From Acidimicrobiaceae bacterium (GTDB lineage Bacteria; Actinomycetota; Acidimicrobiia; Acidimicrobiales; Bog-793), in assembly GCA_027335685.1 (NCBI GenBank), contig DAHWHN010000025.1:1-43294 (forward strand): DNA of 43,294 nt, in the 5' to 3' direction. The notes below the pieces were generated by a model. It did not search any database. It was not told where the DNA came from and saw nothing but the letters and a program-made list of their open reading frames with translations. A program made the position numbers and the translations under genes. Shown here one piece after another: positions 12,439-20,669 of this stretch (its first letter is position 1; every line of letters starts with the position of its first letter).

Positions 12439-13791
12439 CTAGCCCTCGACGGCGTAGCCGGCGTCCTTCGCGTAGGTGACGAGCTGGGACTGCGTCGTCT
12501 TCAGCACCTGGGACCACGGCTCCTTGCCGGCCGCGGCCGCCTCCATCTGCGTCGTCACGTAGTTGCCGAACTCGGTGTCCCACGGGTCCCACTGGAACTG
12601 CTTCGGAACCTCGGCCGCGAGCTTCGAGAACTCGGCGTTGACGTTGCCGGTGAAGTGCGGCACCGGGGCGTTGAACTGTGCGACGCTCGCGCGGGCGAGC
12701 GACGCCGGGAACAGCCCACGGCCGCCGCCGGCCGGGGTGGCCGGGCGCTCGTCGATCGAGAGCCCGCTCGGTGCGGTGTTGATGTAGGACGCGAAGAGCG
12801 CGGCGTCCTTCACCAGGTTCGCCGGGGCGTCCTTGGTGACGGCGTTCGTCGAGCCGCCCCAGTTGCCGTTCATGTGTGCCCCGGCTGTCCACTGCGGGAG
12901 CGCGGTGACCGCGTACTGCTGCGTGGTGCCTGGCGTCAGGTACTCGTCGATCTCGTACGTCGGCGACCAGGCGGCTCCGACGTAGGAGACGAACTGGTCC
13001 TTCGCGATCTGGTGGCCCCAGTTCGCGGTGAAGTCGTCGGCCGTGGCGATCGCCTTCTCGTCGACGAGCTTGCCCCAGTACTCCATGACCTTCTGCTCGA
13101 TCGGGCCGTCGACGTTGATCTGCCAGGTCCCGTTGGGGAGCAGGTGGTAGGGGTAGGCGCCGGCCTCCCAGAAGAGCCCCTCGAGGTAGTCGCTGTCGTT
13201 GACCGGGAAGTACGCGAGGTACTGGCTCGGGTCCTCCTTGTGGAGCGTGACCGCCTCGGTCGCGAACTGCGCCCAGGTCGTCGGCACCGCGAGGTGGTAC
13301 TTCTTCAGCACGGCCGGCTGGTACATGAAGCCCATCGGGCCGATGTCCTCGGGCATCGCGTAGACCTTGCCGCCACTCGAGACCTGGCTCCAGACCCACG
13401 ACGGGAAGTCCTTCTTGTAGGACGACACGTACTGCGAGATGTTCTGGAGGTCCTTTGCCTCGATGAACTGCGGCAGGTGGTCGAGCTCGACCTGGGTGAC
13501 GTCCGGGCCGGTGCCCGACGCGAGCGCGGTGGTGAGCTTCGCGTAGAACGTCGCGCCTGACCCGTAGCTCGGCGGTGGCTTGATCGTGATGTAGGGATAG
13601 GCCTTCTCGAAGTTCGCGATGACCTTCTCCGGGTTCGCCGTCCAGGTCCACCACGTCAAGGTGACCTTCGCGTGCGACGTGGATCTGGCCGCCGCGGCAT
13701 GAGGCGACGCGGCCGTCGCGCCGGTCACCGCCAATCCGCTGCAGAGCGCCGCCGCGGCGACTCCCGCGGCGACTCGTGTCGTCAGTCTCAT
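12439..13791 (-). CDS. Extracellular sugar-binding protein of an ABC transporter
   Basis: A 450-aa family-1 solute-binding protein. The first 28 residues are a Sec signal (MRLTTRVAAG then an alanine-rich core), with a plausible type I cleavage after ATA. The mature part has VTLTWWTWTANPEKVIANFEK, GTGPDVTQVELDHLPQF and a long binding cleft region ending YAKDAGYAVEG. There is a cysteine in the signal core (LCSG), but the residues before it do not make a standard lipobox, so lipid anchoring is doubtful. The ATG at 13791 has GGGGGAA upstream. It is the first gene of the operon, driven from the operator-controlled promoter at 13947-13976. The ligand is probably a beta-linked galactoside, judging from the downstream hydrolases. 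Confidence 0.92.
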   Translation of the reverse strand: MRLTTRVAAGVAAAALCSGLAVTGATAASPHAAAARSTSHAKVTLTWWTWTANPEKVIANFEKAYPYITIKPPPSYGSGATFYAKLTTALASGTGPDVTQVELDHLPQFIEAKDLQNISQYVSSYKKDFPSWVWSQVSSGGKVYAMPEDIGPMGFMYQPAVLKKYHLAVPTTWAQFATEAVTLHKEDPSQYLAYFPVNDSDYLEGLFWEAGAYPYHLLPNGTWQINVDGPIEQKVMEYWGKLVDEKAIATADDFTANWGHQIAKDQFVSYVGAAWSPTYEIDEYLTPGTTQQYAVTALPQWTAGAHMNGNWGGSTNAVTKDAPANLVKDAALFASYINTAPSGLSIDERPATPAGGGRGLFPASLARASVAQFNAPVPHFTGNVNAEFSKLAAEVPKQFQWDPWDTEFGNYVTTQMEAAAAGKEPWSQVLKTTQSQLVTYAKDAGYAVEG

Positions 13792-13914
13792 GGTTCCCCC
13801 AGTTCGTCTGAACTGCGCACCGCCCGGTCCATCCGAGACGGGCCGAGGGTCGGCCCGCACCTCGGCCACGACCTCGTGGCCCGGTGTGCCGTCGACCGCC
13901 CCCCGTGCCGCTTG

Positions 13915-13930
13915 TTGGGACCGCTCCCAA
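13915..13930. promoter_or_regulatory. LacI-family operator upstream of the transporter operon
   Basis: This is an exact second copy of the 16-mer TTGGGACCGCTCCCAA found between lacZ and the repressor gene. It lies 124 nt upstream of the binding-protein ATG and about 16 nt downstream of a good extended -10, a position where bound repressor would block transcription. Confidence 0.85.
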
Positions 13931-13946
13931 TTGTTGCGGCGCCCGA

Positions 13947-13976
13947 AACATAGCAGGACGCGGCGGCGGGTGACAG
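13947..13976 (-). promoter_or_regulatory. Promoter of the sugar-transport operon (candidate)
   Basis: Read on the minus strand, CTGTCA (13971-13976) is followed after 18 nt by TATGTT (13947-13952), which is preceded by TGC to give an extended -10. The operator begins 16 nt further downstream. The same TGCTA-GTT block is found at the lacZ promoter. The region 13792-14136 has no gene: besides this promoter and operator it holds GC-rich palindromes and the terminator of the neighbouring gene. Confidence 0.6.
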
Positions 13977-14084
13977 CGGCACGCGACGCCGACGCGCACG
14001 GGCGGCGCGGGCCGGGGTTGAGAGCGGTCCCGGGGCCGGCCCTGCGGGCGGTCCCGGGACCGGCTGCACGGCCCCGCCGGCAGC

Positions 14085-14121
14085 GCCCGTGGCAGGCGGG
14101 GCGTCGCGTCCCGCCACGGGC
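14085..14121 (-). terminator. Stem-loop after the 129-aa gene, probable terminator
   Basis: GCCCGTGGC (14085-14093) and GCCACGGGC (14113-14121) are perfect 9-bp arms around a 19-nt GC-rich loop. It begins about 15 nt past the stop codon of the leftward gene. It has no T-tract, as is common in high-GC actinobacteria. Confidence 0.5.
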
Positions 14122-14136
14122 GCGTCGCGCCGGGTC

Positions 14137-14526
14137 CTAGCCGACGAGCGTGTCGATCTGCTTGACGAGCCTGTCCTCGATCTCGAGGCTCCACGCGGAC
14201 TCCGCGACGTCGACGACGAGGAACAGGTCCGACAGAAGGAGGGTCTCGACGGCCGCGACGCCGAGGTGCTTCAGCCACTTGCCGATGCCGATCCGGACGG
14301 TGAAGTCGTCCGGCGAGCCGGCGAGCATGATCGTCATCGCGCGGTCCGCGTCGATGACCTCGGCGAGGAACTTGCCCTTCTTCGCCTGGATGACGGTGCC
14401 GTGGCTGCTCGGCGGCGAGGTCTGGACGCTGAAGCCCTCCGCCTCGAGGTAGCTCTGGATCTTGGCCGTCAGCTCACCGAGGTCGGTGTGCTTCTGCTGG
14501 AACTGCAGGACCTTCTCGCCGATCAT
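14137..14526 (-). CDS. Conserved-looking hypothetical protein, 129 aa
   Basis: I do not recognise the family. The protein is soluble, with no signal or membrane segment. It begins with an amphipathic helix (MIGEKVLQFQQKH), then alternates strands and helices, with the basic patch QAKKGKF at residues 48-54. A hydrophobic stretch (LGVAAVETLLLSDLFLVVDV) lies at about 88-107 and the C-terminus is acidic. The coding quality is good: strong third-position GC, GAGGAGAGCC upstream of the ATG, and a terminator-like hairpin after the stop. A loose resemblance to YbjN/secretion-chaperone-like alpha-beta folds is possible but not claimed. It is divergent from the methyltransferase gene across 163 nt. Confidence 0.75.
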   Translation of the reverse strand: MIGEKVLQFQQKHTDLGELTAKIQSYLEAEGFSVQTSPPSSHGTVIQAKKGKFLAEVIDADRAMTIMLAGSPDDFTVRIGIGKWLKHLGVAAVETLLLSDLFLVVDVAESAWSLEIEDRLVKQIDTLVG

Positions 14527-14689
14527 GGAGGCTCTCCTCTCGTGCCGCCCGGGGCACGTCGCGGGACCTTCCGGCTCGGCGTACGCTCTCCCGGGACCAG
14601 GGCCGCGAGGATCGCGACCGGTGTGACGCTACCGGAGGCGGGCGCCGAGCGGCTGTCGGGCGACGCCTCCGCCGGAAGGAGCGACGGTC

Positions 14690-15784
14690 GTGGGTGACGG
14701 ACAGGTGCGCGCGCGTGTGCGTGCGGCGCTCGGGCGCAGCGAGGCCCTCGACGCCGCCGTCCGCCGGGTCCGGCGCAGCGACGAGGTCGCCGCCCTCCAG
14801 CGGCAGGTCGCGGCGCTCATGGGCGACGTCGCGTGGCTCCGCGAGGAGCTCGGTCGCGCCGGGGCGGGCTGTGCGGGCTCGCCCGGTGCCGAGGGCGCTG
14901 CCGCTGCGGGCGGCGGGCCCGGCGCCGGTGGGCCGGCGGGACCGGAGTCCGTCCGCCCCTTCCTCACCTGGGCCCCGCCCGGGCACTTCTACTCGCCCGT
15001 GCCGGACCTCGACGAGATCGAGCGCGACGCGGCGCGGATCTTCGGCGCGACGAGCGTCCTTCCCGGCGTCGAGCTGCGCGAGACGGCCCAGCTCGAGAGG
15101 TTCGCCGCGCTCGCCGCGCTCGCCCGCGAGGCGCCGTTGCCGACCCGGGCCGGGGACGGCCACCGCTACTCGACGGACAACCTCAACTACGGCCCGGGCG
15201 ACGCGATGATGCTCCAGTCGATGCTGCGGATGCTGCGGCCGCGCCGCTACCTCGAGGTCGGGAGCGGGTGGACGACGGCGCTAGCGCTCGACACGAGCGA
15301 GCGCTTCCTCGACGGGGCGCTCGAGGTGACGGCGGTCGAGCCGTACCCCGAGCTGCTCGACGGGGTGCTCCGGCCGGGCGACCCCGTCGAGATCCTCGCC
15401 CGGCGCGTCCAGGACGTGCCGCTCGAGACCTTCAGGGACCTGCGCGCGTCCGACGTGCTCTTCGTCGACTCCTCGCACGTCGTGAAGGCGGGCAGCGACG
15501 TCCACCACCTGTTCACCCGTGTCCTGCCGGCCCTCGCGCCCGGCGTCGTCGTCCACGTGCACGACGTCTTCTGGCCTTTCGAGTACCTGCGCCACTGGGT
15601 CGCGGAGGGTCGGGCGTGGAACGAGGCCTACCTCGTCCACGCGTTCATGCTGCACAACGACACCTTCGAGATCCTGCTCTGGAACCACTGGTTGGCCACC
15701 GCGCACCCCGAGGTCGTCGCGTCGTCGCTGCCGGCGATGGCCGAGAACCCCGGCGGGGCGCTCTGGATGCGCAAGGTCAGGTGA
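14690..15784 (+). CDS. Class I SAM-dependent methyltransferase
   Basis: A 364-aa protein from a GTG start with GGAAGGAG 9 nt upstream. Residues 1-60 are a charged, coiled-coil-like helix, followed by a Gly/Ala-rich linker to about residue 85. The methyltransferase core then begins, with motif I as YLEVGSGWTTALAL, an acidic strand end in VTAVEPYPELL, and DVLFVDSSHVVKAGSDVHH, which resembles the Methyltransf_24 group. A late block HVHDVFWPFEYLRHWVAEGRAWNEAYL is typical of methyltransferases encoded near glycan genes. The acceptor is unknown. It is the first gene of a three-gene rightward set with an oxidoreductase and an alcohol dehydrogenase, which hints at modification of a sugar-derived metabolite. 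Confidence 0.85.
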   Translation: MGDGQVRARVRAALGRSEALDAAVRRVRRSDEVAALQRQVAALMGDVAWLREELGRAGAGCAGSPGAEGAAAAGGGPGAGGPAGPESVRPFLTWAPPGHFYSPVPDLDEIERDAARIFGATSVLPGVELRETAQLERFAALAALAREAPLPTRAGDGHRYSTDNLNYGPGDAMMLQSMLRMLRPRRYLEVGSGWTTALALDTSERFLDGALEVTAVEPYPELLDGVLRPGDPVEILARRVQDVPLETFRDLRASDVLFVDSSHVVKAGSDVHHLFTRVLPALAPGVVVHVHDVFWPFEYLRHWVAEGRAWNEAYLVHAFMLHNDTFEILLWNHWLATAHPEVVASSLPAMAENPGGALWMRKVR

Positions 15785-15788
15785 CGCC

Positions 15789-16925
15789 GTGGTGCGCGCC
15801 GCACTCGTCGGCCTGCGGGGCTTCGGGGCCGTCCACCTCGCCGAGATCGACCGCCTCGCCGGGCTCGGCAAGCTCGAGCTCGTCGGGTGCGCGGACACCG
15901 TGCCGCCGCCGCCAGCTGCCGCGGACGTGCTCGGCCGGCTCGGCTCTGCCGTGTACGACCGCTACGACGACCTGCTCGACGCGACGCGCCCCGACCTCGT
16001 GGTGGTCGCGACGCCTCCGCATCTGCACGCGGAGATGGCGGCGTCCGCGCTGCGCGCCGGGAGCCACGTGCTGCTCGAGAAGCCGCCGGTCGTCGACGTG
16101 GCGGAGATGCGGGTCCTCGAGGACCTCGTGTCGCAGACCGGCCTCGCCTGCCAGGTCGGCTTCCAGAGCCTCGGGTCCGGCGCCTGCCGGCGCCTTCGCG
16201 AGCTGCGCGGCGCGGGGGCGTTCGGGAGCGGGCTGCGGGTCGGCGCGACCGGGCACTGGCAGCGGGACAGCGCCTACTGGGCGTGCTCGGCGTGGGCCGG
16301 CCGGGACAGCCTGGAGGGCCGCGCGGTCCACGACGGCGCGCTGACGAACCCGTTCGCGCACGCCGTGATGAGCTGCCTCGCCGTCCTCGGCTGGGAGGCG
16401 CTCGACCGCTTCGAGGAGGTCGCGGTCGAGCGGTACCGGGCGAACCCGATCGAGGTCGACGACACCTCCGTGCTGCGCGTCCGCCAGGGCGGCGCGGAGA
16501 TGGTCGTCGCCGTCACCCTCTGCGCCGAGACGACGAGCGAGCCCGCGTGCACCGTGCGCGGCGCACGCGGCTCGGCGCGCTGGGTCTACACGGGCGACGA
16601 GGTGGCGATCGAGCTCGACGGCTCCGGCCCGGTCGTCGAGAGGTACTCACGGGTGACCCTGCTCGAGGAGATGGCCGACCTCCTCGCCCGCCCGGCCGGC
16701 ACGCCGCCGGGCGGGCTCGAGCTGAGCTGTCCGCTGGCCCGCACGCGGGGCTTCGTCCGCCTCGTCGAGGCGGTCACCGCGGCGCCCGTGCGCGAGATCG
16801 CGCGCTCCCGGACGGTCGTCACCTCGGCTCGGGACGGCACGACGACGACGGTGGTCACCGGTGTCGACGCGCTGGTCGAGGCCGCGGCGTCCCAGGGCGC
16901 GCTGCTCGGCGAGCTCGGCCTGTGA
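15789..16925 (+). CDS. Gfo/Idh/MocA-family NAD(P)-dependent oxidoreductase
   Basis: About 378 aa. The Rossmann fold begins VVRAALVGLRGFGAVHLAEI. The cofactor-side strand LVVVATPPHLHAEMAASALRAG leads to the intact EKP motif (residues 97-99) in HVLLEKPPVV. The C-terminal half is the usual beta-sheet substrate domain. Family members oxidise or reduce sugars, sugar phosphates or inositols. The start is one of two adjacent GTG codons (15789 or 15792), 4-7 nt after the methyltransferase stop, so the genes are coupled. The substrate cannot be set from sequence. It is distinct from the paralogue at 5056-6186, which has lost the lysine. Confidence 0.87.
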   Translation: MVRAALVGLRGFGAVHLAEIDRLAGLGKLELVGCADTVPPPPAAADVLGRLGSAVYDRYDDLLDATRPDLVVVATPPHLHAEMAASALRAGSHVLLEKPPVVDVAEMRVLEDLVSQTGLACQVGFQSLGSGACRRLRELRGAGAFGSGLRVGATGHWQRDSAYWACSAWAGRDSLEGRAVHDGALTNPFAHAVMSCLAVLGWEALDRFEEVAVERYRANPIEVDDTSVLRVRQGGAEMVVAVTLCAETTSEPACTVRGARGSARWVYTGDEVAIELDGSGPVVERYSRVTLLEEMADLLARPAGTPPGGLELSCPLARTRGFVRLVEAVTAAPVREIARSRTVVTSARDGTTTTVVTGVDALVEAAASQGALLGELGL

Positions 16926-17031
16926 CGCCCCGGCCAGAGCTGCGAGATCCCGCTGCCGTCGACCGCTTCGTCCCGGGGGCCGCCGCCCGCCGCCACGGGT
17001 CGGGCAGTGGTGCCGAGTAGGGTCGCCAGCC

Positions 17032-18051
17032 GTGCGAGCTGTGGTGTACGACGCGCCGGGAGCCTTTTCCGTGCGGGAGGTCCCCGTGCCCGAGCCCGGC
17101 CCGGGCGAGGTCCGGCTCGCGGTCGAGATGGCAGGGATGTGCGGGACCGACGTGCACATCGACGCAGGAGGCTTCTTCTCCCGCTACCCCTTGACGCCCG
17201 GTCACGAGATCGTCGGTCGGGTCGACGCCCTCGGCGACGGCGTGACGAGCCTGGCTCGCGGCGAGCCGGTCGTGGCGGACAACACCGTGCTCTGCGGCCA
17301 CTGCGCGCCGTGCCGGCGGGGCGAGCCTCTGTTCTGCGCGAACTTCTACTCGCTCGGCGTGAACGGCCCCGGAGGCTTCGCGGACTGCGTGGTCGTGCGC
17401 GCGGAGAAGTGCTTCGCCGCGGGCGACCTCGACCTCGGCACGGCCGTCATGGCCGAGCCGACGGCGTGCGTCGTGCACGGCCTGGACGTCCTCGACCTCC
17501 GGCCGGGCGCCGACGTCCTCGTCTTCGGCGCCGGGCCGACGGGTCTCGTCCTCGCGCAGCTGCTCGCCCACGGCGGCGCGGCCCGGGTGACGGTCGCGGC
17601 GCCGACGGCGCGCAAGCTCGACCTCGCCCGCTCCTACGGTACCGACGTGACGGTGGAGATCGACCGCAGCGATCCGGCGCGCGCCCTGCCCGTGCTGCGC
17701 GCCGCGGCGCCGGACGGCTACGACGTCGTCGTCGACGCGACCGGCGCCGCGTCCGTGGTCGAGATCTGCCTCGGGCTCGTGCGCGACGGCGGCACGTTCT
17801 TCGTCTACGGGATGGCCGACGAGCAGCTGAGCGTGCCGCTCCACCCCTACGAGGTCTTCCGCCGCGAGCTGACGATAAAGGGCTCGTTCGCCCAGACGCA
17901 CTGCTTCGAGCGCTCCCTCGCGCTGCTGCGCTCCGGCCGGGTCCGCACGGACGGCCTCGTGACCCACGAGTTCGCGCTCGGCGACTACGGGCTGGCGCTC
18001 GAGGCGACGAGGAGCGACCGCTCGTGCGTCAAGGCCGCCGTCGTCCCGTAG
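17032..18051 (+). CDS. Zinc-dependent medium-chain alcohol/polyol dehydrogenase
   Basis: A 339-aa MDR-family enzyme. Catalytic zinc ligands are Cys37 (MCGTDVH), His58-Glu59 (GHEIVG) and the glutamate of AEPTACVVHG. The four-cysteine structural zinc loop is complete (Cys88, Cys91, Cys94, Cys102). The NAD(P)-binding fold starts at VLVFGAGPTGLVLAQLLAHGG. The pattern resembles sorbitol, threonine or arabitol dehydrogenases rather than simple alcohol dehydrogenases. The start is a GTG at 17032 with AGGG upstream. It follows the oxidoreductase after 106 nt on the same strand. The pairing suggests stepwise oxidation of a polyol or sugar, which is inference. Confidence 0.9.
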   Translation: MRAVVYDAPGAFSVREVPVPEPGPGEVRLAVEMAGMCGTDVHIDAGGFFSRYPLTPGHEIVGRVDALGDGVTSLARGEPVVADNTVLCGHCAPCRRGEPLFCANFYSLGVNGPGGFADCVVVRAEKCFAAGDLDLGTAVMAEPTACVVHGLDVLDLRPGADVLVFGAGPTGLVLAQLLAHGGAARVTVAAPTARKLDLARSYGTDVTVEIDRSDPARALPVLRAAAPDGYDVVVDATGAASVVEICLGLVRDGGTFFVYGMADEQLSVPLHPYEVFRRELTIKGSFAQTHCFERSLALLRSGRVRTDGLVTHEFALGDYGLALEATRSDRSCVKAAVVP

Positions 18052-18067
18052 GGCGCGCCCGGCGCCC
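18051..18067. terminator. Short GC hairpin between convergent genes
   Basis: GGGCGC (18051-18056) and GCGCCC (18062-18067) pair around a 5-nt loop, directly at the alcohol dehydrogenase stop. The LLM oxidoreductase ends 24 nt further on from the other side, so it could end transcripts from both directions. No T-run is present. Confidence 0.4.
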
Positions 18068-18090
18068 TCGCGCGTGCCGGCCGGCGACGG

Positions 18091-18963
18091 TCACAGGCTT
18101 GCGATCGCGGGGACGACCTGCTCGCCGAGGATCTCGAGCCGCCGCAGTCCCGAGACGTCGGGCACCGATCCGTGCGCGACCTCGACGCCGAGAGCCGCGA
18201 GCGAGCCGAGGGTGTCGAGCAGCTCGCCGACCTTCTCGCCCGAGGCTCCCGGGTCGAGCGGCACGATGACGGTCTTCTCGATCTCGTCGTAGCTCCTCCC
18301 CACCTCGGCGCAGTGGCTGCGGAGCACGTCGAGCTTGTGCGCGACGTCTGGCCCCCCGAACAGGTTGCACGCGTCGGCGTAGCGCGTGACGAGCCGGAGG
18401 GTCTTCTGCTCGCCCGATCCCCCGATCACGATGCGCGGGCGTGGCCTGCTGATCGGGCCCGGCACGTTGAGGGTGCGCCCGAGCTGGTAGTGACGCCCGG
18501 CGAAGGGGCCCTCGTCGTCGCTCCACATCTGGAGCACGATCTGGAGGGCCTCCTCGAGCCGCTCGAAGCGCTCGGCGGTCGGGGGGAAGGGCAGGCCCAG
18601 CCCCGTCGCCTCCGCCTCGTTCCACGCGGCGCCGATCCCGAGCATCGCCCGGCCACCCGAGAGGACGTCGAGGGTCGTGACGATCTTCGCGAGGAGCCCC
18701 GGCTCGCGGTAGACGACGCCGGTGACGAGGGTGAGCAGGGTGATCCTGGTCGTCTTCGCGGCGAGGAAGCCGAGCGTCGTGTACGCCTCGAGCATGTCGA
18801 GCTCGGGCGGACCGACCATCTCGATCTGCCAGAGGTGGTCCATGACGCTCATCCGGTCGAAGCCGGCGTCCTCGGCGGCGCGCGCGACCGCACCGAGGTC
18901 GCCCGCGAGCGTCGTGTGGCCGCCGGGCCAGGTGTAGTGCGGAACGTGGAGACCGAGTCGCAT
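18091..18963 (-). CDS. LLM-class flavin- or F420-dependent oxidoreductase
   Basis: A 290-aa luciferase-like TIM-barrel protein. The N-terminus MRLGLHVPHYTW, the DRMSVMDHLWQ strand, ITLLTLVTGVVYREPGLLAKIVTTLDVLSGGRAMLGIGAAWNEAE and PRIVIGGSGEQKTLRLVTRYADACN are the standard blocks of this superfamily. In actinobacteria most such proteins use F420; that is family knowledge, not shown here. The substrate is unknown. The ATG at 18963 is 18 nt from the stop of the dihydrolipoyl dehydrogenase gene, so both are probably co-transcribed leftward. Confidence 0.88.
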   Translation of the reverse strand: MRLGLHVPHYTWPGGHTTLAGDLGAVARAAEDAGFDRMSVMDHLWQIEMVGPPELDMLEAYTTLGFLAAKTTRITLLTLVTGVVYREPGLLAKIVTTLDVLSGGRAMLGIGAAWNEAEATGLGLPFPPTAERFERLEEALQIVLQMWSDDEGPFAGRHYQLGRTLNVPGPISRPRPRIVIGGSGEQKTLRLVTRYADACNLFGGPDVAHKLDVLRSHCAEVGRSYDEIEKTVIVPLDPGASGEKVGELLDTLGSLAALGVEVAHGSVPDVSGLRRLEILGEQVVPAIASL

Positions 18964-18981
18964 GGCCGTGCCCCTGTCCGG

Positions 18982-20412
18982 TCAGCGCGCCTGCTGGTGC
19001 AGGCGTCGACCGGCGAGCGTGAGGTGGGCCTCGCCGATCGCCTCGGAGAGCGACGGGTGCGGGTGGATCCACTCCGCGACCTCCCTCGGCAGGGCCTCCC
19101 AGTTGGTGATGAGCATGCCCTCGGCGATGAGCTCCGTCACGTGCGGGCCGACGAGGTGGACGCCGACGACGGGTCCGTCCTTCTCGGCGACGAGCTTGAC
19201 CATGCCTCCCTGGCCGTAGATGAGACCCTTCGCCACGGCGCCGAGGGGCATGCGGTTCACGACGACGTCGAGCCCGCGTGCCCGGGCGGCCGGTTCGGAC
19301 AGCCCGACGCTCGCGGCCTCGGGAAGGGAGTAGGTGGCGCGCGGGACTCCCGCGTAGTCGATCGGGGCCGGGGACAGGCCGGCGAGGGTCTCGGCCACGA
19401 GCAGGCCCTCCGCGAACGACGCGTGCGCGAGGGCGAGCGACGGCGGCGCGAGGAGGTCGCCGACGACGTGGACGCCCGGGACGTTCGTCTCGAGCCGGCC
19501 CCAGTCGGCCGGCACGACGTAGCCGCGGTCGAGGGCGATGCCGAGCTCGTCGAGGCCCGCCCCGTCGGTGACGGGGACACGCCCGATCGCGACGAGGAGG
19601 ACCTCCGCCTCCACCCGCGTCTCGCCGCGCGCGTCCCGCACGAGCGCGGAGATGCCCGGAGCGCGCCGCTCGACGTCGGCGAGCTGCGACGCGACGTGGA
19701 CGGTGATGCCCTTGCGCCGGAGCGCCCGCGCCATCTCCTGGCTCACGTCGGGGTCCTCGCCCGGCAGGACGGTGTCGAGGGCCTCGACGACGGTCACCTG
19801 CGCCCCGAAGGCACGGTAGAAGGTCGCGAACTCGACGCCGATCGCGCCAGCGCCGACGATGAGGACCGACCCGGGCAGCCGGGTGCTGCGCGTCGCGTCG
19901 TCGGAGGTGAGGATCACCTCGCCGTCGGACGGGCTGCCCGGGAGCTCGCGCGGCCGGCTGCCCGTCGCGACGACGAGACCGCGGCGAGCCCGGAGCTCGA
20001 CGACGCCGTCCGGCGTGCCGGTGACGGTCACCGAGCGCGCGGAGCTGAGGCGGCCCGAGCCCTGGACCACCGTGATGCCGTCGTGGTGGAGGTGGTCGAG
20101 CAGGCCCTTGTAGTTGCGGTTCACGACGTCGTCGCGCGTCGCCCCGAGGGCGGCGGCGTCGACCGAGGGGACGGTCGCCCCGATCCCCCAGCGCTTGGCG
20201 CCCTCGTCGATCCCGTCCATGATCTCCGCCGCGTGGAGCAGCGCCTTGCTCGGGATGCAGCCCCGGTGCAGGCAGGTCCCACCGACGAGGTCCCGCTCGA
20301 CGAGGGCCACCGCGAGGCCGAGCCCGGCGGCACGCAGGGCCGTGCTGTAGCCGCCGGTGCCGCCTCCGAGCACCACCACGTCGAACTCGCGCGCACTTGC
20401 CTCCGACGCCAC
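18982..20412 (-). CDS. lpdA: Dihydrolipoyl dehydrogenase (E3)
   Basis: A 476-aa flavoprotein disulfide reductase that reoxidises the dihydrolipoyl group of E2 and passes electrons to NAD. FAD-binding GGGTGGYSTALRAAG is at residues 16-30. The redox disulfide is Cys47/Cys52 in GGTCLHRGCIPSKALLH. The NAD-binding fold is GSVLIVGAGAIGVEFATFYRAFG. The dimer-interface active site is HPHPSLSEAI near the C-terminus. I chose the GTG at 20412 because GAGGAGG lies 6 nt upstream and the protein starts right before the FAD fold. It is divergent from the E1-E2 operon across 257 nt and should supply its E3. Confidence 0.95.
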   Translation of the reverse strand: MASEASAREFDVVVLGGGTGGYSTALRAAGLGLAVALVERDLVGGTCLHRGCIPSKALLHAAEIMDGIDEGAKRWGIGATVPSVDAAALGATRDDVVNRNYKGLLDHLHHDGITVVQGSGRLSSARSVTVTGTPDGVVELRARRGLVVATGSRPRELPGSPSDGEVILTSDDATRSTRLPGSVLIVGAGAIGVEFATFYRAFGAQVTVVEALDTVLPGEDPDVSQEMARALRRKGITVHVASQLADVERRAPGISALVRDARGETRVEAEVLLVAIGRVPVTDGAGLDELGIALDRGYVVPADWGRLETNVPGVHVVGDLLAPPSLALAHASFAEGLLVAETLAGLSPAPIDYAGVPRATYSLPEAASVGLSEPAARARGLDVVVNRMPLGAVAKGLIYGQGGMVKLVAEKDGPVVGVHLVGPHVTELIAEGMLITNWEALPREVAEWIHPHPSLSEAIGEAHLTLAGRRLHQQAR

Positions 20413-20484
20413 CTGGACCTCCTCGAGATCGCCGCCGACCCGACAGGGCGGCACGGCTGCGACGCTACCGCCTCGACCGTGGTG

Positions 20485-20510
20485 CGGCACCAGTCGACGG
20501 CACCAGTCGA
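20485..20510. repeat. Two tandem copies of a 13-bp unit
   Basis: CGGCACCAGTCGA occurs twice in a row (20485-20497 and 20498-20510) in the divergent intergenic region 20413-20669 between E3 and E1alpha. It may be a paired regulator site or a simple duplication. The rest of this gap has one AT-rich patch (GATAACCTAAG at 20520-20530) that could belong to a promoter, and otherwise nothing I recognise. Confidence 0.6.
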
Positions 20511-20669
20511 CGGACAGCGGGATAACCTAAGCGCGCATCTCCGGCGGCTGGGCTGGGTGACCAGCTGCGCTGCTGCGGGCCGTGCGGGACGTCGGGCGCC
20601 CAGCTCGGCGTTTTGCACCCAGCACCGGTGGTGCGCTGAGCTGTGTGCCGAGTCCAGCGAGGAGCGTCG

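Noticed and set aside
14041-14070. Palindromes with CGGTCCCGGGACCG as a third LacI operator
   Set aside because: They have the wrong arms and spacing for the operator and fit simple GC-rich dyads downstream of the 129-aa gene.
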